From NCBI RefSeq assembly GCF_900103655.1, contig NZ_FMXC01000011.1:1-55780 (forward strand): 55,780 nt of DNA, given 5' to 3'. Under the pieces are notes generated by a model, which saw only the letters and a list, made by a program, of their open reading frames with translations, was not told where the DNA came from and made no database searches. The position numbers and the translations under genes were made by a program. Shown one piece after another: positions 9,372 through 17,459 of this stretch. The DNA comes from Lactobacillus kefiranofaciens (GTDB lineage: Bacteria; Bacillota; Bacilli; Lactobacillales; Lactobacillaceae). The number at the start of each line of letters is the position of its first letter. The first letter of the stretch is position 1.

Positions 9372-9491
9372 ATGTTAGAAACTATTGTAAACACTATGAA
9401 CGAAAACCAATTACATTTTGCAGTTAAGAATTTGTCAATTAACAGTGTTGAAGAAATGCTTGAATCAGACGGCTGGGTTAGCGAAGATTAA
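9372..9491 (+). CDS. 39-residue peptide, unknown function
   Basis: A short gene with GGGG at 9360-9363 eight bases before the ATG, its own promoter with a dyad and its own terminator. It encodes an acidic peptide beginning MLETIVNTMNENQLH and ending EEMLESDGWVSED. It has no Cys, no GG leader site and no hydrophobic core, so it is neither a class II bacteriocin nor a signal peptide that I recognise. It lies between the MFS pseudogene and the structured RNA. The complete expression signals argue that it is real. Function unknown. Confidence 0.5.
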   Translation: MLETIVNTMNENQLHFAVKNLSINSVEEMLESDGWVSED

Positions 9492-9539
9492 TATTCTTCA
9501 TAGTTAGTAATATAATTTCTAATTACTTCATATTATGAG

Positions 9540-9579
9540 AGCAAGAAAGGGCTCAATTTAGTCTTTTCTTGCTTTTTGT
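9540..9579 (+). terminator. Terminator after the 39-aa peptide gene
   Basis: AGCAAGAAA and TTTCTTGCT pair across 16 nt and are followed by TTTTTGTTTT. Confidence 0.7.
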
Positions 9580-9597
9580 TTTGGACATTATAATTAA

Positions 9598-9814
9598 TTG
9601 TAGCGGGTTCGTAAACTTGCTATAATAAGAAATGAAAAAGAGGCTGGCAAATGAGCCAACCCCTTAGTGTAGAGTAGCATCAGCGATGCTATCCAATATA
9701 TTTTTAAGATATACTAAATAACTGCAAGCTTGCCAGAGCTAAAGCAGTTATAATTTATTTTTTAAACCAAAAAATAACCACAATGAGCTTGGCGGCTGAG
9801 TGGCTATTTTTTTT
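9598..9814 (+). ncRNA. Candidate structured small RNA with bidirectional terminator
   Basis: Promoter TTGTAG (9598-9603), a 17-bp spacer and TATAAT (9621-9626) start a transcript near 9633. It holds hairpins GGCTGGC/GAGCC-type (9641-9656), TAGCATC/GATGCTA (9675-9691) and ACTGC/GCAGT (9721-9749). It ends in AAAATAaCCAC/GTGGcTATTTT (9771-9810) with T-runs on both strands. No open frame longer than 11 codons exists in it. Bidirectional terminators shared by two facing RNAs are typical of Fst/par-type I toxin-antitoxin loci. On the facing strand only a nine-codon frame (MKKKEEQKK) precedes the terminator, so any toxin is lost. Orientation is supported by the promoter; function is inference. Confidence 0.5.
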
Positions 9815-9932
9815 GCTCTTCTTTTTTCTTCATGCCTTAATTCTAATCAGAATTAACTGAAAGAATTTTTAATGACTAGGATACTTAATTTTAGAAACAA
9901 GCTATAGCGAACATGAAAAAATCGTTCTCACA

Positions 9933-10214
9933 TTAGTGGCAACGATTTTCTTTGCTATAAAACGAATGCAAAAACAGCCAAACAATGGAAGCTAGGACTG
10001 CAATATCAAAACACCAAATACCAGGATGAAAGCCACTGACTATAGGGATGAAACCTATTAATGCAAAGAAGTGGTCGTGAATAACAGGCATATGTGGAGC
10101 TTGTATCCAGTTATAAATTGTTATTGCTGTCAAAACAAGGGCTATTACCCAGGTAATAATTGCAACAATAGCCGAGATCCTTTTAGCTAAGTATATTTTC
10201 TCAGAACTAGACAT
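9933..10214 (-). CDS. Small membrane protein coupled to an Rgg-like regulator
   Basis: A 93-residue protein with about three hydrophobic segments and no recognised family. The frame is open to 10241, but GGGAGG six bases before ATG 10214 fixes the start at MSSSEKIYLAK. The start overlaps the last codons of the upstream regulator (stop 10207-10209), implying translational coupling. It could be a membrane partner, immunity protein or sensor for the regulator/ABC exporter locus; this is inferred only from position. Confidence 0.65.
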   Translation of the reverse strand: MSSSEKIYLAKRISAIVAIITWVIALVLTAITIYNWIQAPHMPVIHDHFFALIGFIPIVSGFHPGIWCFDIAVLASIVWLFLHSFYSKENRCH

Positions 10215-11067
10215 TCTCGTCCTCCCAAACTTTTTTAACATCCTTAAAGGCTTCTAATAATTTTTGCGCCTGTTTTGAGCAGTTCAATTGTATCAAATTA
10301 TCAAAGATTGCTAAGACCGGCTGTTCGTCACCCGTATGACAATAATCAATTATCTTTTGTAAAAGAGTTAATGCGATATTGAAGAACATGAAGTAAAAAG
10401 GTAAATTAATCTTTTTGAGTTCATTTAAAAGCTTTTGCGCGTAATCCATCTTTTTCTTGAGAATAAATGCAATTACGGTGTCTGATAGTCCACCCATGAA
10501 AATGGTCAGGTTATCGCTTAGATCACTAATTTGATCAAAATTATGAACAATCCGTATGGCAATCTTAAAACCAAGCTCAGAATTTAGTAAAAAGGGTGAA
10601 CTAGCAAATAAATTGAGGTTGTATTTAGACCACACTGTATTATGCAGTAAATAAGAACCAATTCTCTGAATATCTGCTGGACTTAGATAGTTTTTACCTT
10701 CGATTAGTAGTAATTGATTACATACTACCAGGATGTTTTCTAGCTCTAGGAAATTCTTGCTGGTATGATATTTTGCTAAATGTTTTTGTGCATATTTACG
10801 CAATAAAGGTACATTTTCATCTCTAATAGCAATGACTATTTTTTTTGGTAATTCAGATTCTGTTGCAATCTCTGCACGAGTAGTGAATTCATCTAGCGTA
10901 ATATTAATGCGCCTAAGTAATGCAATTGCCGTACTAAATTCTACCTCTACCTGATTGTTTTCCCAGCGAGAGAGCTTGGAAATTGAACAAATTCCTTGGC
11001 AAGCTTGCGTTTGGGTAACTTCCTGTTCTTTGCGTAATTCTTTGTACACTGAACCGTATTTAAACAT
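10207..11067 (-). CDS. Rgg-like (XRE + TPR-like) regulator
   Basis: A 286-residue protein with an N-terminal helix-turn-helix (VYKELRKEQEVTQTQACQGI, then SKLSRWEN at ~30-37) and a long helical C-terminal domain as in Rgg/GadR/MutR regulators. The ATG at 11067 has GAGG at good spacing; the open frame upstream of it has no ribosome site. It is divergent from the ABC exporter at 11160, and a perfect 16-bp palindrome lies between them. It is about the same length as the start-less regulator at 25310-26173, with a similar HTH. It probably controls the exporter and itself (inference). Confidence 0.85.
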   Translation of the reverse strand: MFKYGSVYKELRKEQEVTQTQACQGICSISKLSRWENNQVEVEFSTAIALLRRINITLDEFTTRAEIATESELPKKIVIAIRDENVPLLRKYAQKHLAKYHTSKNFLELENILVVCNQLLLIEGKNYLSPADIQRIGSYLLHNTVWSKYNLNLFASSPFLLNSELGFKIAIRIVHNFDQISDLSDNLTIFMGGLSDTVIAFILKKKMDYAQKLLNELKKINLPFYFMFFNIALTLLQKIIDYCHTGDEQPVLAIFDNLIQLNCSKQAQKLLEAFKDVKKVWEDENV

Positions 11068-11079
11068 AGCACACCTCAA

Positions 11080-11095
11080 TTTGCAGATCTGCAAA
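11080..11095. promoter_or_regulatory. 16-bp perfect palindrome between regulator and ABC exporter
   Basis: TTTGCAGATCTGCAAA is its own reverse complement and lies 13 bp before the regulator start and 65 bp before the exporter start. It is a likely operator for the Rgg-like protein. Confidence 0.55.
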
Positions 11096-11159
11096 ATTTT
11101 GACATTTAAGCTCATTATCCTGCGATACTAAGAGCAATTCAAGTTACGGAGGATAAAAA

Positions 11160-12734
11160 ATGATTAACAAATACTCTTCACATTCTAAATTCATCAGCAT
11201 GATTATCTTTGGTTTAATTGCAAGCATGCAACAGATTGTTGTGGCCTACATGGTGCAAACCTTAACGAATATTGGTACGCAAAAAAGATTTAGTGATTTA
11301 CCAGTATTCCTGCTAATTGCCATTAGTGGTTTGATAATCACATTTATAGCTTCGCTAATTTTTAACCGCTTAAAAACAAGTGCGATCCAAGAAACAAATA
11401 CTACTTTGCGAGTTGGCATTTTAAAGGGAATGCTCAAGCAATCAAGTGATGAAAATACTGCTAGCTTAGGCTATTTAACTACAGATTTTAAATTGCTAGA
11501 AACTAATCGTTTTGATGCAGAAATTGAGATTATGATGCAAGCTTACATGATTGTTTTGGCACTAGGATATGCATTGTCCGTCAACTGGTTAGTAACTCTG
11601 CTTTTTCTAGTGGGATCATGTTTACCTATGATTGCATCTAACCTTTTTCAAAAGAAAATTCAAGTAGCTTCTGAAAATTGGACTGATGCTAATGATAAGT
11701 ACGTTAGCCATATCAAGAATTTTTTAGCTGGCAGTTCAACGCTTAAGTTATATGGTAAGCAGGATAACGCCGTTAAAAAGAATAGGGTCTTTGTTAATCA
11801 ACTGGAAATGGCGTTACGCAAGATGAATCTTTTGAATTTAGATACCGTTTCCTGGGTCAGTCTGATTGCTAATCTGTTTACTTTCACAGTGCCATTTTTA
11901 GTAGGGATTTACATGGTAATCAACGGGCAAACTACGTTAGGCGCATTATTTGCAATCGTGCAACTGTCTAACTCTTTTGTTAACCCAATTTTGACGATTT
12001 TAGCAGATCGTAATAAGTTATCAACTACTAAGAAGATTGTTGCTAAGGCTGAGAAATATATTGCTCAAGGTAAAGAAAGTGAAACGTCTACTAAGACTGA
12101 CTTTGATAAACTAAACGTAGATGATTTAACTTTAACTAGACAAAATCAACAGTTAGCTCGTCACCTTAACTTAGAAATTAAAAAGGGACAAAAAGTGGCA
12201 ATTATTGGCCCATCTGGTGCTGGTAAATCGACACTGCTGCAGTTTTTGATGACAGGTAAATTTGGTCAAGCTAAAGAAATTATCTTGGATAATAAACGAG
12301 TTGAGGCTGGTTCATTTGCTAATATTTTTTCTTATGCTAGCCAAAGTCCGGTGATTTTTGCAGATAATTTGTGGTTCAATTTAACTCTTGGCACAGATAT
12401 TCCCCGGGAAATGGTTAAAGAAGTTTGCCTTAAGTTAGGCTTAGATACTATCGTGAAAGAAAAGGGTTGGGATTACTCATTGGGCGATAATGCTGACCAA
12501 TTATCAGGCGGGCAACTTGCCAGAATTGAATTAGCTCGTGCTATTTTGATGGCTCGTCCAGTGCTTCTACTTGATGAAATTAACGCATCCCTCGATAAAA
12601 AGACTTCAGATCAGATTCACGATTATTTGTTAAAATCTGATTTGACCTTTTTGGAAGTAATTCACCATTATGAGCCTGAAGAATTGCAGAAGTATGATCA
12701 TGTGATAGATTTAGAACAACTTTCAGTTAAATAA
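11160..12734 (+). CDS. ABC exporter, membrane domain fused to ATPase
   Basis: A 524-residue half-transporter with about five to six transmembrane helices in residues 1-290, then a nucleotide-binding domain with Walker A GPSGAGKST (~350), signature LSGGQ, Walker B VLLLDEIN and D-loop SLDKK. There is no N-terminal C39 peptidase domain, so it would not cleave double-glycine leaders. A strong GGAGG ribosome site precedes the ATG. It is divergent from the Rgg-like regulator and probably functions as a homodimer. Export of a peptide or drug is typical for the family; the substrate is unknown. The unusual final Asp/Glu-poor H-loop region reads LEVIHHYEPEE. Confidence 0.88.
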   Translation: MINKYSSHSKFISMIIFGLIASMQQIVVAYMVQTLTNIGTQKRFSDLPVFLLIAISGLIITFIASLIFNRLKTSAIQETNTTLRVGILKGMLKQSSDENTASLGYLTTDFKLLETNRFDAEIEIMMQAYMIVLALGYALSVNWLVTLLFLVGSCLPMIASNLFQKKIQVASENWTDANDKYVSHIKNFLAGSSTLKLYGKQDNAVKKNRVFVNQLEMALRKMNLLNLDTVSWVSLIANLFTFTVPFLVGIYMVINGQTTLGALFAIVQLSNSFVNPILTILADRNKLSTTKKIVAKAEKYIAQGKESETSTKTDFDKLNVDDLTLTRQNQQLARHLNLEIKKGQKVAIIGPSGAGKSTLLQFLMTGKFGQAKEIILDNKRVEAGSFANIFSYASQSPVIFADNLWFNLTLGTDIPREMVKEVCLKLGLDTIVKEKGWDYSLGDNADQLSGGQLARIELARAILMARPVLLLDEINASLDKKTSDQIHDYLLKSDLTFLEVIHHYEPEELQKYDHVIDLEQLSVK

Positions 12735-12832
12735 ATTGTTGCAGCTGTCTAAACTTGCTAGAATTTGATCAACTCCGCAACTAATGCAATAAGTGCAATG
12801 ACAAATTCAAATATACGTTCACAAGCGAACAC

Positions 12833-12866
12833 AAAAAATCCCCGACACATTGTCGAGGATTTTCTT
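12833..12866. terminator. Bidirectional terminator
   Basis: AAAATCCCCGACA and TGTCGAGGATTTT pair around a short loop. It ends the convergent ABC exporter and antiporter genes. Confidence 0.85.
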
Positions 12867-14036
12867 TTACATAAATTCCTTACTATCTTTTTGCTTTTTA
12901 ATAAAGTAATTTAAAATAAATGGTGAAAGTACCGTCGTTACAATGATTACCAAAATCAGGCTGGAATAGATATCCTCAGGGAAGAGGTGATGCGTAATCC
13001 CAATCTGGGCTACAATCAACGCAACTTCACCACGCGAGACCATCCCTGCACCGACGATATTGCCTTCATTTTTAGTAAAGCCGAAGACTTCACTAGAATA
13101 TTTACCAGCCCAGAACTTGGACAAAACGGCCAAAATAGTCATCGCAATGATGAACCAAAGATCCTTGAAGAAGCTGGCAAAGGTCATTGATAGACCGATA
13201 TCAGCGAAGAATACAGGGATGAAAACCGAATAACCGATTGCCGAAACGGAGGAGTGGACTTCCTTGTATTGCGGCGTCTGTCTAATTGCTAAGCCGCCAA
13301 AGAACGCACCTACAACGGCAGACAGGCCAACGAAGTCAGCAGCCCAAGCCATGGTTAGGGCTAAGATTAGTGATCCAATTACGACTGAATAATCAACGCT
13401 GATTTTTTCAGAAATCTTCATAAAGTAAGGCGCAATGAATTTAAAGATGATCCAGACCGCTACAAAGTAAATAATCTCGATTAAAATATTGACGAAAAAA
13501 TTATTAGTTAAGCCGCTTTTACCGCCTTCGTGACTGAAGGTAGTGAATAAACTTAAAACTACCACCGCTAGGATATCATCAACTACAGCAGCGCCCAAGA
13601 TAGCGGTGCCGGCACGCGTATGCAACTGGTGTGCTTCTTGCAAAACAACTACGGAAATCGAAACACTAGTAGCGGCAAAGACGATCCCGATGAAGAGTGC
13701 TTCGAGCGGCTTCATGCCAAAGAAGTAGCTGGCAGCTCCCATAAAGATAACCGGCAAAATAACGCCGACGCTGGCAACTGTAAAGCTTAATTTAAAGTAT
13801 TTCTTTAGTAAGTCTAAATCACTTTCCAGACCTGCTAAGAACATTAATAGAATGACGCCGAATTCGGAGAATAGACTGACGATATTATTCGGTGTAACCC
13901 AGTTTAAGATAGCTGGTCCAAGTAAAATTCCTGATAATAATTGCCCAATAACTGCTGGCATGTTAAGACGGGCGAAAAGTTGCCCTAATAGCAAAGTAGT
14001 TAATAGGATTAAAATTAATTCCCCTAGAAAATGCAT
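12867..14036 (-). CDS. Kef/NapA-type cation:proton antiporter (CPA2)
   Basis: A 389-residue membrane protein with about 12 helices. It begins with LFARLNMPAVIGQLLSGILLGP and has the VVDDILAVVVL double-Asp region and GLSAVVGAFFGGLAI typical of NapA/KefB-like Na+/H+ or K+/H+ exchangers. It lacks a C-terminal TrkA-N domain. The frame is open to 14129, but GAAGGGAT sits before ATG 14036 and the conserved N-terminus starts there. Its leader carries two hairpins, suggesting post-initiation control. It would serve sodium, potassium or pH homeostasis. A CbpB-like protein is encoded 3 kb away. Confidence 0.88.
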   Translation of the reverse strand: MHFLGELILILLTTLLLGQLFARLNMPAVIGQLLSGILLGPAILNWVTPNNIVSLFSEFGVILLMFLAGLESDLDLLKKYFKLSFTVASVGVILPVIFMGAASYFFGMKPLEALFIGIVFAATSVSISVVVLQEAHQLHTRAGTAILGAAVVDDILAVVVLSLFTTFSHEGGKSGLTNNFFVNILIEIIYFVAVWIIFKFIAPYFMKISEKISVDYSVVIGSLILALTMAWAADFVGLSAVVGAFFGGLAIRQTPQYKEVHSSVSAIGYSVFIPVFFADIGLSMTFASFFKDLWFIIAMTILAVLSKFWAGKYSSEVFGFTKNEGNIVGAGMVSRGEVALIVAQIGITHHLFPEDIYSSLILVIIVTTVLSPFILNYFIKKQKDSKEFM

Positions 14037-14054
14037 ATTTATCCCTTCCGTGAA

Positions 14055-14106
14055 AAAGAAAAAACTTTCAAGTCGCTTCTTGACCCAAAGAAGCAAATCT
14101 TGAAAG
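14055..14106 (-). promoter_or_regulatory. Attenuator-like hairpin in the antiporter leader
   Basis: On the minus strand CTTTCAAG and GCTTCTT pair with AAGAAGC and CTTGAAAG, followed by a T-run, only 19 bp before the antiporter ATG. The terminator form sits within the leader and not at the end of a gene. Confidence 0.5.
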
Positions 14107-14117
14107 CTTTTATTGTA

Positions 14118-14156
14118 ATAAAAACCCAACCACTAAATAATGTATTCAGTTGAGTT
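14118..14156 (-). terminator. Hairpin with T-run after the 138-aa gene
   Basis: AACTCAAC and GTTGGGTT pair across 18 nt and are followed by TTTATT on the minus strand. It may end the upstream gene or be a second element of the antiporter leader. Confidence 0.45.
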
Positions 14157-14204
14157 AATTTTAATATTTTTTTAAATCTGATGCAAATTACTCGATAATT
14201 TAGA

Positions 14205-14621
14205 TTAATCTATTAGATAGCTCTTTTCTTTACCGAACGGTATTTCTCTAATGTAAACTTTCCATTTCCAGTTTGATTTAATAGCACTAATTGAATATTT
14301 GTAAGGAGTCTCTAAATCGTCATGTTTACCAATCTTATGTCCAGCTTTAGTAAAAAGTTGTCTATTCTTATTTAGAGTTTTTTGATTGGAAAACGAACTT
14401 TTGAATTTATAAATATGGAAAAACTTAACCTGAGCTTTTACAGGTTCAAGGTTGATAGCGTTGTAGCCGTATTTATCTACAGCTTTTTGCATTTTAGCGT
14501 ATGCAATATTTTCTTGATGATTCACATATAACTCATAGCCGGAGTTAAGCAAACAAAGAAGGATGAATGGAGTAAGAAATATTAGAATTATGGTTAATGC
14601 TATTTTATGTTTGCTTTTCAT
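14205..14621 (-). CDS. Membrane-anchored protein of unknown function
   Basis: A 138-residue protein with a single N-terminal hydrophobic segment (KIALTIILIFLTPFILLCLL) followed by a basic Lys/Tyr/Asn-rich extracytoplasmic domain. A Cys lies in the hydrophobic stretch, but the context is not a clean lipobox. I do not recognise the family. The ribosome site is weak. It lies between the metal ATPase and the antiporter on the same strand and is separated from both by hairpins. Confidence 0.6.
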   Translation of the reverse strand: MKSKHKIALTIILIFLTPFILLCLLNSGYELYVNHQENIAYAKMQKAVDKYGYNAINLEPVKAQVKFFHIYKFKSSFSNQKTLNKNRQLFTKAGHKIGKHDDLETPYKYSISAIKSNWKWKVYIREIPFGKEKSYLID

Positions 14622-14668
14622 TTTTAGAATGTCTCTTTCTTAACTTTCACTATGATAATAAAAAAGTA

Positions 14669-14704
14669 GAAAAAAAGCTCCAAAATCAAATTGATTCTGA
14701 AGCT
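14669..14704 (-). terminator. Terminator after the P-type ATPase
   Basis: AGCTTCAGAATCA and TGATTTTGGAGCT pair around ATT, followed by a run of T on the minus strand. Confidence 0.85.
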
Positions 14705-14723
14705 GCATATTATATCTAAATAT

Positions 14724-16586
14724 CTACTTTTCTTCTAACCCAAATTGCTTGTCACTTGGCTTAGTCTTAGCAAGAAGACCTAAGCTGATCGTAATCATGT
14801 CGACAACTTCCTGCAAGATGGCACCCCAAAAGGCAGGGATAACACCAGTGAAGGCAATTAATTCGATGATAATGACAACACCAATAGCAGTTAAAACATC
14901 AATATTAGCAACCTTCATGGTGTGTTTAGAAATGGCTACTGCGTCGTTAACCTTAGAAATATCGTTAACCATAATAACTGCGTCAGCACTTTCACTAGCA
15001 GCAGTGGCACCTTTAGCACCCATAGCGATACCAACGTCAGCTGCAGTCAAACTTGGAGCGTCGTTAACGCCATCACCAGTCATGACAACAGGACGCAAGT
15101 TCTTTGGTACGTCTTTAATAGCTTGAATCTTTTGTGATGGTAAAAGTTCGGAACGCACATCAGTAATGCCAGCTTCTTTAGCAACTTTTTCGGCGACTTG
15201 CTTGTGGTCACCCGTTAGCATCATGATGTCTTCAGCACCTTGACGAAGCAGACGTTCAATGGTCTTAGGACTTTCTGGACGCATCTTGTCTTTCAAGGTA
15301 ATGTAACCGGCAAACTTACCGTCAACTGAGATATAAATGGCAGTTGAGGTAATATCTAATTTTTCATGGCCTGGATCAACAAAGGATAATTTACCAACCT
15401 TAACGTGCTTGCCGTCAACGTCGCCTTCAACCCCTTGAGCGGTGGTTTCCTTTAAGTTGGTAACGGCATGAATTAAGTTTTTATCAGTGGCCTTAACTAA
15501 AGAACTAGCGATAACGTGGCTTGATTGCTGTTCAACGCTAGCAGCTAAGCTTTGCAACTCTTTTTGGTCGATTGAGTCATCAGCCGTTACGATTTGGTCA
15601 ACGATCAATTGATTTTCAGTTAAAGTACCAGTTTTATCGAAGGCAAAAGTTTTAGCTTTAGCTAATTTTTCAAGCGTTGGCCCAGACTTAACAATGATGT
15701 GGTGAGCTGACATTGAACTCATTCCTGATATCAAGGCAACAGGAGCCGCAATCAACAATGGACATGGAGAAGCGACTACCATAACTTCCGCAAAACGTGT
15801 AGCGTCTCCAGAAACGATCCAAGCAGCACCACCAATGATTAAGGAAATAATGGTGAACGGAATAGCGTAACGGTCGGCCATCTTAACGAACTTAGCTGGC
15901 TGAGCTTGTGCTGATTTAACTAAAGCAACGATTGACTGATATTCTGAGTCCTTAGCTGCCTTAGTTACTTCCATTTCAACCGCTACATCGCCGTTTACTG
16001 ATCCAGACATTAAGTCATCGCCTGGGTTCTTTGATACAGGAACCGATTCACCGGTTAATGATGATTGGTCAAAACTAGAAGTTCCCTTAACGATTTTACC
16101 GTCAACTGGAACCTGTTGGCCTGGTTTAATTAAAACGTGATCGCCAACTTGCAAGGCATCAACCTTGACTTCGGTGATCTTGCCATCAACTAACTTGTTA
16201 GCGATTCGTGGCGTTTTATCAAGTAATGCCCGTAATTCCTTATTGGCTTGGCCTGTGGCGTAATCTTCCAGCGTTTCACCACCGGTCATCATGACTAAGA
16301 TCATCCATTCAGCCCAGACATCGCCGATTAAGATGGTAGAAACAACAGCGATAACAGCCAGGATATCTACGCCGTAACGGCCAGTCTTCCAATCGTGAAA
16401 AATCTCCATTAACAAAGAAATTGCCATCAAGATACCAATGATATCGATAATGATGGCATGAACTGGAAATTGAAGATTTCCGATTGAGAAGAGGCTCTTT
16501 GAGTGCAGTGCAAATTGACTAAACAAACCAAAGGCACCAGCAATCAAAACGACAATAAATTTCCATTGACGCTTCATATTCTCCAT
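14724..16586 (-). CDS. Heavy-metal P1B-type ATPase
   Basis: A 620-residue pump with about six helices flanking the actuator domain (LTGES at 178-181), ion-site motif SPCP (273-276), phosphorylation motif DKTGT (Asp317) and hinge TGDGVNDAPS. It has no N-terminal HMA or His-rich metal-binding domain. SPC in place of CPC is characteristic of the P1B-4 group (cobalt, iron or zinc efflux), so the metal is inferred. The nucleotide-domain HP motif, normally SEHPLA, appears here as SSHVIA. The frame is open to 16610, but GGGGAGG before ATG 16586 fixes the start at MENMKRQWK. Monocistronic. Confidence 0.88.
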   Translation of the reverse strand: MENMKRQWKFIVVLIAGAFGLFSQFALHSKSLFSIGNLQFPVHAIIIDIIGILMAISLLMEIFHDWKTGRYGVDILAVIAVVSTILIGDVWAEWMILVMMTGGETLEDYATGQANKELRALLDKTPRIANKLVDGKITEVKVDALQVGDHVLIKPGQQVPVDGKIVKGTSSFDQSSLTGESVPVSKNPGDDLMSGSVNGDVAVEMEVTKAAKDSEYQSIVALVKSAQAQPAKFVKMADRYAIPFTIISLIIGGAAWIVSGDATRFAEVMVVASPCPLLIAAPVALISGMSSMSAHHIIVKSGPTLEKLAKAKTFAFDKTGTLTENQLIVDQIVTADDSIDQKELQSLAASVEQQSSHVIASSLVKATDKNLIHAVTNLKETTAQGVEGDVDGKHVKVGKLSFVDPGHEKLDITSTAIYISVDGKFAGYITLKDKMRPESPKTIERLLRQGAEDIMMLTGDHKQVAEKVAKEAGITDVRSELLPSQKIQAIKDVPKNLRPVVMTGDGVNDAPSLTAADVGIAMGAKGATAASESADAVIMVNDISKVNDAVAISKHTMKVANIDVLTAIGVVIIIELIAFTGVIPAFWGAILQEVVDMITISLGLLAKTKPSDKQFGLEEK

Positions 16587-16717
16587 AATGATTGCCTCCC
16601 CAAAATACAATCTATATTTGTCTACCGCTACATTCTAACATTCTTTATTGGTCTGGACACGCTTTTGCTTTGCTAAACTTATATAAGAAAAAAAGCAGCC
16701 TTATGGCTGCAAGTTGG

Positions 16718-17188
16718 TTATTTTATTCTTTGAGCTTTATAGTGCTTGTCATAAGTATGCACGACATAGTTAAAGGCCTTGATCCATTCACGTCTAGTCA
16801 GCAATCCTTGAAAAACGCCGCGGTCATCAATTACTGGCAAAAAGGCGTTGTTGATCAATAAATGCAGCTGCGTTTCCAGAGTCGTCTGCACAAAATTTAT
16901 TTTATCGAACTTAGTCTGCATGACATCTTTAACTTTTAAATTGTCAAGCGGTTCAGTCGTGATCGATTCATTCGTGAGCATCTTATCCGTAATCATGGCT
17001 AGACTGAGCAAGCCGACCACTTTTCTGTCCTTGTCTAACACAGGAATCTTAGAATACTTCACCTTAGTTAAAATCAAAAATGCGTGATAAAGTGGATTAT
17101 CCTCTTCGACAAAAGCAATTCGGCTAGCCAAAATTAAAAACGAACCTGATTTTTCTTGAATTAAATGCTTAATTGATGGGGAAAACAT
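16718..17188 (-). CDS. CbpB/DarB-like (YkuL) CBS-domain protein
   Basis: A 156-residue protein with two CBS domains: the first around YSKIPVLDKDRKVVGLLSLAMI, the second around FLPVIDDRGVFQGLLTRRE. The spacing and text match B. subtilis YkuL (DarB) and Listeria CbpB. Those bind cyclic-di-AMP and, when free of it, stimulate the (p)ppGpp synthetase Rel and pyruvate carboxylase. AGAGGCG precedes the ATG by about 8 nt. It sits alone on the minus strand. Role by homology: linking potassium/c-di-AMP state to the stringent response. Confidence 0.82.
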   Translation of the reverse strand: MFSPSIKHLIQEKSGSFLILASRIAFVEEDNPLYHAFLILTKVKYSKIPVLDKDRKVVGLLSLAMITDKMLTNESITTEPLDNLKVKDVMQTKFDKINFVQTTLETQLHLLINNAFLPVIDDRGVFQGLLTRREWIKAFNYVVHTYDKHYKAQRIK

Positions 17189-17245
17189 GAAAGCGCCTCT
17201 TTTCTACCTACAGTATACAGGCAGTATACAGGAAAAAGAGGAGAA

Positions 17246-17360
17246 AAGAAAAAGGCTCGCAAGTTTTTGCGAACCTTATTAGTTTCATCTACTTTGGAGG
17301 AGTAAGAATGAATGAAATAAAAAAGTGGGAGTATGTAGCAAGTTTCTACCGCCTCGCTAC
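17246..17360 (-). ncRNA. Candidate small RNA 1 with anti-SD/anti-AUG linker
   Basis: On the minus strand TATTAT (17368-17373) lies 7 bp before a predicted start at 17360. The RNA begins with a hairpin GTAGC/GCTAC (17335-17360), then an unpaired T/C-rich linker, then a terminator (GGTTCGCA/TGCGAGCC with T-run, 17246-17277). The linker contains the exact complement of GGAGGAGTAAGAATGAATG (17297-17315), that is, a ribosome site plus start codon. This layout matches csRNA-type regulators of streptococci, which base-pair with translation starts. The opposite strand could be read as a 34-codon gene (17308-17412) with that ribosome site, but the terminators and -10 boxes face minus. Confidence 0.55.
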
Positions 17361-17459
17361 GATTTATATAATACAGAGCAATTGTGAATTAAAAATGTTC
17401 AAATTCTTATGAAAAGGTAAAGATTTGTTTGAGAAGAGTTAAAGGGATTTTTCAGAGTA

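Noticed and set aside
9372-9491. Class II bacteriocin precursor
   Set aside because: There is no double-glycine leader site, no Cys pair and no amphipathic cationic core; the peptide is acidic, and the nearby exporter lacks a C39 peptidase.
16592-16861. 89-codon plus-strand ORF between the metal ATPase and the CBS gene
   Set aside because: It overlaps both minus-strand genes, has no ribosome site and no protein-like composition; it is a shadow frame.
17308-17412. Plus-strand 34-codon ORF with a textbook GGAGGAG ribosome site
   Set aside because: The ribosome site and ATG are the complement of the small RNA linker. The related second unit has no matching ORF at usable spacing, and both terminators and -10 boxes face the minus strand.
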